DNA of 64,000 nucleotides from Selaginella moellendorffii (lineage: Eukaryota; Streptophyta; Lycopodiopsida; Selaginellales; Selaginellaceae): NCBI RefSeq assembly GCF_000143415.4, contig NW_003314306.1, positions 1-64,000 of the forward strand. The letters are read 5' to 3'. Below are positions 43,190 through 52,778 of the stretch, in pieces (within the stretch, counting starts at the first letter, position 1; each line of letters starts with the position of its first letter). A model generated the notes under the pieces. The model ran no database searches. It worked only from the letters and a program-made list of their open reading frames with translations, and was not told the origin of the DNA. The translations under genes were made by a program, and so were the position numbers.

Positions 43190-45500
43190 CAGGTAAAAAT
43201 CCTTTTATAAATAAAACCATAAGGTTAATCAAGTTTATAACTATGAGAAAATTTGTTGATAGTATGCACTTTTCTTCTAGTGGTCCACAACTTCATCAAA
43301 GTTAAACTTCTGAATTTCGGGACCTTCAATTAAAATCCTTACGAGAGCATCAACTATTTTAGTATTCATCCAATTTCTGTATTTGTTCCTAATCAAATTT
43401 ATTCTACTAAAACCTCACTCGCAACTTGCAATGCTAACACACTGCACCATCCCAATTTCACCAACTTGAAGCAAGTTTGAAAAGCTCTCTACCCAACTTA
43501 CTTAACTATGTATGATGCTCCATATATTAATAAAATTCTGTCCTTTCAATTCTTTTGAATCTAAGTTGAATACCCTTCCATGAAGGCTAAAGGATATCCA
43601 CAATGCCTTTAACAAAAACTTCATCCACCTATAAATGCCTTCCATAAAATTTTGCAAGCTCCCTTGCCTTTGTAACCTTAAATTGTTTGTTTTCCTTGAT
43701 AAGGATTGGCAAATTAGCCAAAGTTAGAACTTGCATCTTGGAGAGTATCTTTATGTCTTGCAGTCATTGTCTAATAGCTGAAATGAGAGCAGAAGTAAAG
43801 GAAATTTGGAATTGCACAACTTCTTGAAGATCATTTCCATTTTTTGACCAAATCAACTACATAATTCTATAAGTATTTTTTTTAACTAAAGCTTTCAAAA
43901 CATGGAGGAAGCCATCCTTACTACCACCAATATGGATGCATGGATATAATTTGCTATCCATGGGATTATCGTTCAAATCAATCTCATCACTGATGTAGTA
44001 TTAGTTCAGCTTCAAAATAATCTCTACAAGAGTCCAACCATGGTGATGTCAATTAGCTTTTTTTGGAATTTTTGATTGAGACTACTTATCATCTGCAAAA
44101 TATCAGCCAGAAAATGCAAGATGTACATGTTCTTCAGGGTTCTCAGTTTGTTGTAAAGCTGCAGCTTGCCACTTCATTTGAAAAGCTCAACTATTGGCTC
44201 TAGACATTTGCAAAGCTTAGAGAAAGCCTTTCCACAACTTAACCACCTCATATCTTGTATATGCTACAATTTAAGCTTGGTATGATCATGTTCCATCTCA
44301 ATGTCCATCAGCTGAGCCAACTTTTTTGAGCTTTTGCTGAAGTAAGCTACTACCTTGTTCACTAGTTTATCAATCTTCATGCATTGTGTAGCACATTCTT
44401 CATCCCTGTAAGTATCTTCCACACATAAATTAACTCAATGTGCCATATTGTGAGCATTGCTTAAGAAGGGATGATCTCCTTCAGCCTAGTTGCTACCCCT
44501 GTCTTGCTACTAACCATGACATTATATCCATCTAAACCAAAACTTATGAACTATTGCATATCTAAATTCCACTGCTTAAGCATATTGCTAATGCAGTTAA
44601 AAATACTTACTGCACCACTATCACCAATGTTGACAATCCCCAAGTAGCTCATCTTCACACAACCACATCCAATGTAAGTCGTATAAAAGATCAAATGCTT
44701 CACAATGTTGAACATAAATTGAATCATAAGTAAACTAATAAATCCAAATTAAGGAATACCTTATATCAGTCAATTCATCCACCATCAATCCAAAATAAGG
44801 ACTTTCCTTAAATTTTTGTAAGATATTTTTAACCATAACCTAAAGTGAAACATGAACCATGTTAGAATCAAATTAACATGGTCTCTTAAACATACCTCGT
44901 TAATAGAAGTTATCAATCATGAACAATTTTTGTCACTATTGTAATATTTTGGAATGTTCATCTCGTTAAGTCGATGAAGTTTAATCAACTCTAGAAAACA
45001 AGTGAATAGAGCAAATTCTTTCGNNNNNNNNNNNNNNNNNNNNNNNNNNNNNNNNNNNNNNNNNNNNNNNNNNNNNNNNNNNNNNNNNNNNNNNNNNNNN
45101 NNNNNNNNNNNNNNNNNNNNNNNATAATAAACAAAACAAAATAACATAAGCACCTCTTGTTCAGCATGGTGTAGATGTTTAGTTGTAGCTTCTGAAATTG
45201 ATTGCTACTTCCTATGGTGCACCTCTTTAGCAAATATAGACTCCTTGTGATCTTTAGAGCTAGCATGACTGCATAAGGCACTTTTTCAAAAATTACTACG
45301 ACCCTATTTGCTAAAAATATTCTTAGTCTGTGGATTTGCCTTGCAAATCTTGCAAAAAATTATGCCTTCAGTTGCATCAAATTCTAACCAACAATAGCTT
45401 TGCTTCCAATGCTTCTTAAAATGCCCTGATGCTATATCATCATCCAATTCCTTAATATCATCCTCAATTTTTATTTGTTGTTGCGAATATGACTTCAAGT
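43190..45500 (-). pseudogene. hAT-superfamily transposase relic (ZNF862/DUF4371-like)
   Basis: Reading leftward, the first part (45498-45300) encodes a helical start and a BED/TTF-like zinc finger (WLEFDATEGIIFCKICK, then NFCKSALCSHASSKDH). At about 44790-44450 come FGLMVDELTDI and SFGLDGYNVMVSSKTGVATR, typical of DUF4371. At about 43440-43200 is the C-terminal hAT dimerisation motif, ASCE-stop-GFSRIN, with EGPEIQKFNFDEVVDH. Many stops and frameshifts show it is dead. In the conserved CERGFS motif the Arg codon has become TGA (43415-43417). The 100-N gap at 45024-45123 interrupts it. Terminal inverted repeats were not found. Confidence 0.78.
45024..45123. other. Assembly gap, 100 N
   Basis: A run of exactly 100 N. 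The round number suggests a gap of unknown size. Confidence 0.98.
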
Positions 45501-45509
45501 ATCGAAAGT

Positions 45510-47479
45510 TACCTGTCGGCTAGTCCTTACAGACACTCTTACCTTACTGCCACGATGGCAGGAGGTCGATATTGCTGGACCCGTTATTAGTCTCCGCCTA
45601 AGCTAGTTGAAAAACTAGTCATCACATGTGCACTTAAACCGGAAGGGCACTAAGGAAGGAAATCCTAAATTGTCATTTAGTCAAGCAGACTTGACACGGT
45701 GATGAGAAATTCATGATGTTGGCTTGCACTTGCTAGTGTTAGGAACCCCCGCGATATTGAGCTTGGTCCCTCAATATCACTAGATGATAGCTTACCGTGT
45801 CTGCCAAACACCCTCGCTATCATGCCCTTAGCGTTAATCTCAATTCGGTCCCAAATGCTATTTATGGAAAGTGTTCAGATTTGCTCATTTGGCATATTTA
45901 CGGAATGTAGAGATTGGCCTGAACACGATGGTGTTTGTCCCGTGTCCAAATTCGTAATCTAAGGACATTCCATATTTAGTAAGTTTCAAGCTTGTCCCAG
46001 AGACTAACTCCTGATACTAAGGGAGGCTTAGGGTGAAAGCCCAAAGCGTGTGTTCCTCAATGGGGGGGGGGGGCTGTGGGGGATTCCAAATGTATAGTAG
46101 GGATAGTGAGGTCTAGGAACCAATTTTGAAGGGACTCTCCAGTGGGGCTCCCAAACCGACTTGAGGTTGGGACTGAGACCGAGGGGCCTTAGGTGGGAGT
46201 GAGCATGGACTTGGTTGGTGCCGGAGGGCTATCCAAGGAAGTGCTCAAGAGCAACTCCCACTCCCGAAAGGGAAACCGATTGCGGTGCTCCCGGCTCATG
46301 TGGAGTGGTGCCCCACTTGAGTACCATGTGGCTCATTGGTCCTCGCCCTTCCTAGGGGCTTGGGCCTTCCTTCGGGATGGAAGTGGGGGGGTAGAGGTAC
46401 CCATACCGGGCCACTAGGCCACGGTGTTTCGCCCCGGCATCCCGAAGCAAGTGTTGCACTCAAGACTTAGGATTTAGAGGGTCCCATGATCAAGTCTTGT
46501 GGTACCAAGGGATGTTAGGAACCTGGAAGCTTGGTGTGCTTGGCTGCTTGTGCTTGCGGGGAGTGTAGCCGAACCTTAAGTCCAGTCTAACCCGGGGAGG
46601 GGGATTGGGAGAGATTGGGAATCCGTGGATGGATGGTTAACGCTCCGTTGCTCGTGCAGTGAGTAGCTGAAAGCAAGTAGGACCAAGTAGGAGTTGGTAC
46701 CATAGGCGAGAACCTTGGCGAGGGAACTTAGCAAAAGCCAAGGCAGTGTCGGACGGATAGACGAGGTAAACTAACAAATTGGAAAGGAAAAATTTGTGGC
46801 TTACACACTCCTTGGCTCCACGCTTGGGAGTTTGGCACCGTTCCTTCATTCAGTGGCCCAAGGCCCTGAACCTCGGGTTCCTATGGACACGTGGCATGGA
46901 CACGTGGCATCTATCATGTGGCACAAAGAGGGTTTAGGTACCACTTTGTGGTGTTATCCTATGGTAAATCACCATAGGATAAAGGGTCAAAACCATGTGC
47001 GCTACATTTGTGCAGCAACCTTCCAAAATCTTAAAGCTGATTGCCTCCTAGAAGTAAGATCAGTAGTTAAGAGATGCTTCTTTTTACTTGGAGGTAGTTT
47101 TAGCATTCTACTATGTTAAGTTAAGTAGTATGCAACATCTCACTGAGTTGGCTTTTGCTCCCGAAAATGACCTACTTACTCCACTGATATGTGGTATATA
47201 GTATATTCTACTAGCATGTTTAACACTAAATTAAATGTACTTATATTTAATTAATTAATATGGTGTAACAAAAAAATCCTTTTCTTATTAAAATACCCAG
47301 GATAAAATCAAATAACCAATGTTAAATCCTTATACATAATTTTTTTTTGGGCCGTAGATCCTTCATGGTTTGATCTACCTGGGAGTTTTTGAAAAGTTCT
47401 AGGTTTTTATATGGGAGAAGGAAACGTTTGTCAACCGCTGCCTCAATCACAACAATAAGTTCAATGGTATTTTCAGATC
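45510..47479. repeat. Non-coding dispersed repeats, no gene seen
   Basis: GC-balanced, non-coding DNA with two TGTTAGGAAC starts (about 45737 and 46514) that resemble LTR ends. A segment at 46032-46110 (GGTGAAAGCCCAAAGCGTGT through TATAGTAGGGATAGTG) also occurs at 27392-27470. A G-run (about 46063-46074) and a doubled GACACGTGGCAT (about 46887-46910) are present. I cannot name the element. Confidence 0.45.
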
Positions 47480-47890
47480 TACGCAACTGGCTTTCCCTCG
47501 TGAAGAGATCTTGTTTGCATTGCTCCATTGCTCCAGCTTCCTTGTAGATAAGGAAGCTATGAAGGCTGAACTTCAAGGGTATGTATGCATCCATCACTTT
47601 GCCAATTTGTGCATCAAGCATCTCAACTTCATGACAATCAATATTTGAAACTTTGCAGCATTTTTGGATTGCATCTCCAATTGCATACTAGATGGCTTGG
47701 AAACTTTGAAACTTGAAATGGTAGACAAATGGCCATGTTGAAACATAGGTTATAGAATTTACTGAGCTCATGGTTATGGAATGTACCACTCCTTGGAATG
47801 AGGGAACATTAGACAATATATGCTTGTTAATTGAGACATTGAAATATACCAGATGCAAGCTAGAAGAGCTTGAGTTTCTAGGGTGCTTCA
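47480..47890 (+). repeat. Left arm of a long inverted repeat
   Basis: This arm matches the reverse complement of 49855-50200 through several blocks: GAAGAGATC, TATGCATCCATCAC, CATGACAATCA, TTTTGGATTGCATCTCCAATTGCATAC, GTAGACAAATGGCCATG, GAGTTTCTAGGGTGC. Both arms are degenerate. The plus reading beyond it (47880-48318) has LRR-like spacing (LEELEFLGC, LVSLRSLTI, LLSLKLEL), so it may be debris of an LRR gene, but this is weak. Confidence 0.6.
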
Positions 47891-49854
47891 AAGGAAACTA
47901 GAAGGAGTTTGCTCAAACAGTGCTCACAAGTTTAGTGTCACTGAGGAGCCTCACAATTACATATATCTGCAAGATCATTACTTCTCGAGCATGTAACATC
48001 GTGGACTTTGAGATTGTGAAATGCAATTGGAAAATCTTACATCCCTTAGCTAATGTTTTTTGGAACTTGGCATGTGGCCTTCTTAGCTTAAAACTTGAGT
48101 TGCAGTATGGTGCTAACAAGTATAGCACTGATTCCCATCTGGTGAGCTCCAACAACTCCAACAAGCATTTGATGTTACCAGAAAAAAATGCAACCACCTT
48201 TGGCTGCTCACTCAATGGCACCAAATTGGACCTTTCTACCAAGTATTGGAGTTGGGACCTAGACAAGAGCTGGAACAGCTACTCCAAGCTCTTAAACAAT
48301 GTCAGTCATGTTATGTAAACTAAGATTGAAGTGTGTAAACCTTGAGGTGAACACATCTATAGAAACAATACTCACCCTTGAAATGTAATACACACCACAC
48401 CTATAGTAAGTATGGGATATCACTAAAAGAGTTGACCTAGTTGCTAGTATGTCCAAGATTGGGTATCTAAATATAAATCGCCCAGCAAAAGTTAATTAAA
48501 AATGAGTGTAAAGAAGTGATTTTTGGTTGGGCTGGAGCTGAATCTCCCTATTATTAATGACATGTGTGAGAAACTTTATATATTTGACCTATAGATTATC
48601 TCTCTCGACTCATTCTCTTTAGTTAGTTACGATCTATCATGTAAGTTTACGCCTTTATGAATGGAAGTTGAGAGCTACAACTCTCTTGAGAGCCCTTCTT
48701 TTTTGACACCTTATCACTCGGATTGAGCTTAATTAAAAGTAAATTGAATTTGCTACATGTCAATTTTAATATGATAAATAGAGTCAAATTTGAAACCCCT
48801 TTTATACCAAATATAAACTCTTGAATTTAAATTTCCCACATCTTGCCCAATACTATTTAATTGTAAGAATAAAACTTTTAATTAATTGGAAAAGGGGGTG
48901 CACTCTTATTTATGGGTTTTTTCCTTTTATATTTAAACTTTTATGGATTGTCTCTTAAGTCATTCCCTTTAATTACTTATAAATTCTTGATTGAATTGCT
49001 GAAAATAACTTATATTAACTAATGGATTAAGTTGCTATCCATTTTTTGTCAAAGGGCCTCAATAATAAAGTGGACAATGTCACATATTCACAGCAAATGC
49101 TTTTTAGAAGGTGTTTAATTATAAAAAAAACTACCATAAGACAAGACTATTCAGTCTTAGATGTTGTTTTTAGCTAAAAACAGCTACCCCACATCATTTT
49201 TTTAGCATTTAGGACTAAATTAGCACTTTTCAAACTAGAAAATTGAGATTGAATAATTTGAGGGACTAAGATTTAAACCAAAATGGTCTCATAAATTGGT
49301 GAGCAAGAGGTTGTAAGTTCTTCCTCCTTTACAATCCATGACATTGTGATTGAGTTAGGGGTGAGCATTTCTACTTAGTGCATAACAATAGATTACCAAT
49401 TTAGGTAGTGGGAGTGGAATTGCTAGGGAGGCAAAAGCTTAGCTATCTAGGTGTTCTAAGAGATGGTCAGAAGGTCAAGATCTTTCAAAGGGGTGAAAGT
49501 CTCAACACATTAGCTATTGATATTTATAGCTAGGTAAAGGGGCAGTTATATAATGGTTGATGCTCTTGATCTATAACATGCCTTTCATATAGCTAGATAA
49601 GTGAGAGATTCAAATTGATCAAATCATACTTCTATTATCATGTGTAAGGCAAAAAGTAACTTTGTTATAAATATTTTTAAATATTATTTTTATTATAAAA
49701 ATATTAACAATAATAATAATTTATAATTTTTTAAAAATATTATATATTTTATAAGGTATATACAAGTATATTCTATTTTTAGAATATACAAGGAATATTT
49801 GCCCAAGAAAAAACCCTTAAAAGGGTTAAGGAAACGCTATATGTGATTCCTTTG
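47891..49854. other. AT-rich spacer of the inverted repeat, no gene seen
   Basis: The first 430 bp may continue the degenerate LRR-like reading on the plus strand. The rest is AT-rich, with no open frame of interest. Confidence 0.5.
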
Positions 49855-50200
49855 AAGCACCCTAGAAACTTGGAGGTCTTCTAGCTAACACCTGGGAACA
49901 CGAGCTCAGTAATCTCTACAACCTGTGTCCCAGCCACCATGGCCATTTGTCTACCACCTCTAGTTTTGCCATTTGGTATGCAATTGGAAATGCAATCCAA
50001 AATGCTGAACAGTTTTGGATACTGATTGTCATGGTGCTTGACCTGCAAATTTCCAGTCATGGATGCATACGTGTTTGACCTTCACAGCTTCCTTATGGAG
50101 CAATGCTGGCAGGATCTCTTCATGAGTGAAAGCCACTTGTGCAGACCCGAAAATCCTATCAAACTTATTGCCGTGACTGAGGTGGAGCTCGTCGTCCATG
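49855..50200 (-). repeat. Right arm of the long inverted repeat
   Basis: Mirror copy of 47480-47890, separated from it by about 2 kb. Its minus-strand frame contains FTHEEILPALLHKEAVKVKH, which parallels FPREEILFALLH in the left arm, so the repeat derives from protein-coding DNA of unknown identity. Confidence 0.6.
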
Positions 50201-50785
50201 AGCAGCAGTGGTGATGAATAGTGCTCGTAGTCAATTTCCGCGTTATTTGATGCTTCCTTCAATTACTTGGCTCCAGAAGTTACTACGTTTATCTCCACAA
50301 GCGACCCGAAAAATAATAAAATGATAGAAGAATATAGCCGATCGCAGGCGGGTATATGGTCAATGTGCAAGAGGAGTATGATGTGCGGAATATATATCTA
50401 TATATATAACAAATTTTATGAATTAATTGTCCCTTATATCGATGAGTGGTGATCCAAACACATTTCAGGGAGCGCTGCCATTCAAGAAAACCTACACTAA
50501 TTTCACTGTCCTGTTTCCCTTCACTGTAAATATCTTGGATTTCAGCGAAAAGTGGAGCCTCTCCGAGAAAAACCAGCCACACCAAAGAGATATCATGAAT
50601 AACCCGACCTAAGGTTATTTGAAGTTGTACGTTATTCACTTCAAGTTCTTTCTAGGACATTTCAGTTTGAACATACTTCTTAACTTCTTTGTGAAACTTC
50701 TCTGCGGTGTAATCTCGAGCAAAATGGTGACCTCATCTTCCAAAATTATTCCTTCTTGCCTGATTTTTGTGCAACATCACAGGTC

Positions 50786-52294
50786 CTATGAACCAGTTTT
50801 CTGGAATGGCGAGGTCTGAAGTCCCCACGGCACGTCTGGACAACTCCGAGCATTGTTCTGGACGGACTTTGCCTCGCTTGAAGAATCACAATTGCAGCCG
50901 TAGAACACTTTCGCGTGGAAGCAAGGCTCTGTGGAGTCCAACTTGGAGCAGTTTTTCTCATTCAAGAGCCACGGCTTGACTCCACCCAGGCCTTGAGCGG
51001 CGTATCCAAACGTGGAGCCGGGGCTCGTGACCAGCTCGGCACAGAATGAGAGAAGAAGCATATCAGCCAGGGCCTTCTCGTCGTGGTTACGGTCATTAGT
51101 CTGCTGCCATCGCTCCTTACTTGGAGCGAAAACTCGGACCAAGGAACCATCTACGGTGGGAGAGCTGACGTAAATTTCTCGAAGACCATCGAAGTACTGC
51201 CCGTCGAGTGATGCCACAACAACACCTATGATCTTGCCAGAAGCGCTTGAGTTCGATGCCACTGAAACATCAGGGAGCAGCTTGCTCTGGAGGAGACACT
51301 GGACCATTGCATCCGAGAAACTTTGCGCTCTACGAGATAGATCCTGGAAATTGGGCAACACTCTCATTTGGACACCGACAAGCTTGCTCGAGCCAGCCAT
51401 GTAAGTATCGTAAAATCTCGTCGCTCTATCCCAGGCAGCGTTTGAGGGATGGAAGAGATACTTCACCAAGTGTTGAAACACTGCCGCCTCTTGCCGTGGA
51501 AAGAGCTTGTCTAGCTCGGTTCTAAAACTTGGAACATAGTACAAGCTTGGGACGAAGTAGAGGTTTGTGGTGATCGTCAGCCATGGAAACTGATCACTGA
51601 TGTTTTGCTGTTGTTTCTCGCAGAAGAACTTGTCACCGATACTGTCGTAACCGTTCATAATCTCGATGTATGCGTGCCGCGCAAACTTCGCAGTACCAGG
51701 GTGACACTTATCAAAGCTGATCCTAAACTCGTCACTCCTGAGGAACTCGAGAGGAACATCCCGGGGAGCAAACCAGGAACTCCGAGGAAACGGCTCGCAG
51801 AAGAGCGCCTCCATGTCTTCGGCCGGATCGATCAACAAAACTCGACGGGTGAGCAAGGCGTAGAGAAAAGTCGCAGCGATCGACACCATCTTGTTCCCGA
51901 GGCCGCTGTTATCCAGCCAGAGGATGAACTTGCAATCATTGTTCTCCGTGGCCGTGCTCGAGTTAAACCAGGTCTGGGAATTACCTCTCGTGCAGCGAGC
52001 ATGGAACTCCTCGTAAGAACGAAGCCTGTCAATGAGATACTCCGATGGTACGTATTCCCAGTCTCTCTTACCGTAACGATGCTGCTCAAACCGGCTCTTG
52101 CATTTACCATGATCTTCTCGTGCAGGCAGCAGATTATAGAAGTTTGCTCGAGAAGAACTTGCGTCGCTCGCGGCACTGTGGTTGCTTCTTTCGTTCCTGG
52201 AGATGAAAAACTTAATCTTCTCTTGCTGGAACCAAACTACTGCCAGGAAAAAGAGGAAGAGGACGATGGTTGCCGCCTCTAAAACTCTCGGCAT
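50786..52294 (-). CDS. Xyloglucan-type alpha-1,2-fucosyltransferase, GT37 (intact copy 2)
   Basis: An intron-free 502-residue paralogue of the 38904 gene and the parent-like copy of pseudogenes C and D. It has a short cytosolic start, a membrane anchor (AATIVLFLFFLAVVWF, about 7-22), and the catalytic region with FEQHRYGKRDW, LRSYEEFHARC, ILWLDNSGLGNKMVSIAATF, LFCEPFPRSSWFAP, GVQMRVLPNF, SFCAELVTSPGSTFGY and KPWLLNEKNC. All family motifs are present, so it is probably active in the Golgi. In this copy the conserved CDEL block reads CAEL, an Asp-to-Ala change next to the PGSTFGY motif that could affect activity. ATG 52294-52292. The tRNA-Ala at 52428 lies just upstream, as in the inverted copy at 41-42 kb. 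Confidence 0.92.
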   Translation of the reverse strand: MPRVLEAATIVLFLFFLAVVWFQQEKIKFFISRNERSNHSAASDASSSRANFYNLLPAREDHGKCKSRFEQHRYGKRDWEYVPSEYLIDRLRSYEEFHARCTRGNSQTWFNSSTATENNDCKFILWLDNSGLGNKMVSIAATFLYALLTRRVLLIDPAEDMEALFCEPFPRSSWFAPRDVPLEFLRSDEFRISFDKCHPGTAKFARHAYIEIMNGYDSIGDKFFCEKQQQNISDQFPWLTITTNLYFVPSLYYVPSFRTELDKLFPRQEAAVFQHLVKYLFHPSNAAWDRATRFYDTYMAGSSKLVGVQMRVLPNFQDLSRRAQSFSDAMVQCLLQSKLLPDVSVASNSSASGKIIGVVVASLDGQYFDGLREIYVSSPTVDGSLVRVFAPSKERWQQTNDRNHDEKALADMLLLSFCAELVTSPGSTFGYAAQGLGGVKPWLLNEKNCSKLDSTEPCFHAKVFYGCNCDSSSEAKSVQNNARSCPDVPWGLQTSPFQKTGS

Positions 52295-52427
52295 TGGGTG
52301 AAGTTTCTACCTGGTAGCTTGCTTCATCTATCAAATTCCATGAAACACTACAATCGAAGTTATATTTCATTGGATGCTTCGTCAAATGAATTGTCGTGAG
52401 CTTCTTGCTTTTCTTACCCTTGGAAAA

Positions 52428-52500
52428 GGGGATGTAGCTCAGATGGTAGAGCGCTCGCTTAGCATGCGAGAGGCACTGGGATCGATACCCGGCATATCCA
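52428..52500 (+). tRNA. tRNA-Ala (AGC)
   Basis: A 73-base cloverleaf: GGGGATG acceptor, D-arm GCTCAGATGGTAGAGC, perfect anticodon stem CTCGC/GCGAG with loop TTAGCAT, T-arm CTGGG-ATCGATA-CCCGG, CATATCC-A. One acceptor pair is mismatched (G4-A69) and two are G-U wobbles. It is the best preserved of three tRNA-Ala copies in the window. Confidence 0.88.
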
Positions 52501-52615
52501 TTCTTCTTCAGGGGTTAAGGCTTAACCAAAGTATGATTATATTTTCCAAGTGATCAGATACTCTTGTAGAGTCGGCCCAGAGGGACCCTCACTCCTTTTA
52601 ATTGCCAAGGCAATT

Positions 52616-52672
52616 TGGAGCGCGGAATCGAACTTGGGACTGCTTTGTAGTTAACAGGCTATAGTGTTCCGG
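52616..52672 (-). pseudogene. tRNA-Asn(GUU)-like 3' fragment
   Basis: The minus strand reads TATAGCCTGTTAACTACAAAG (anticodon arm with GTT) followed by CAAGTTCGATTCCGCGCTCC (T-arm and acceptor). The 5' third does not pair. A diverged counterpart lies at about 41250-41290, in the mirror block. Confidence 0.45.
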
Positions 52673-52778
52673 ATGTTCTTTTGAAACAAGGGGAGAAAGA
52701 TGGGAACTTTCGTTAAAACTATCTTAAACCCTAAACTCTAATGTAGCTATGGATGACTTGGCGTGCGCGTGATATTTG

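Noticed and set aside
44917-45281. Open frames spanning the run of N
   Set aside because: They exist only because N codons are read through; part of the hAT relic.
47920-48318. 132-codon plus frame and 117-codon minus frame
   Set aside because: Possible weak LRR spacing on the plus strand, but no start, domain or splice context; kept only as a note in the inverted repeat entry.
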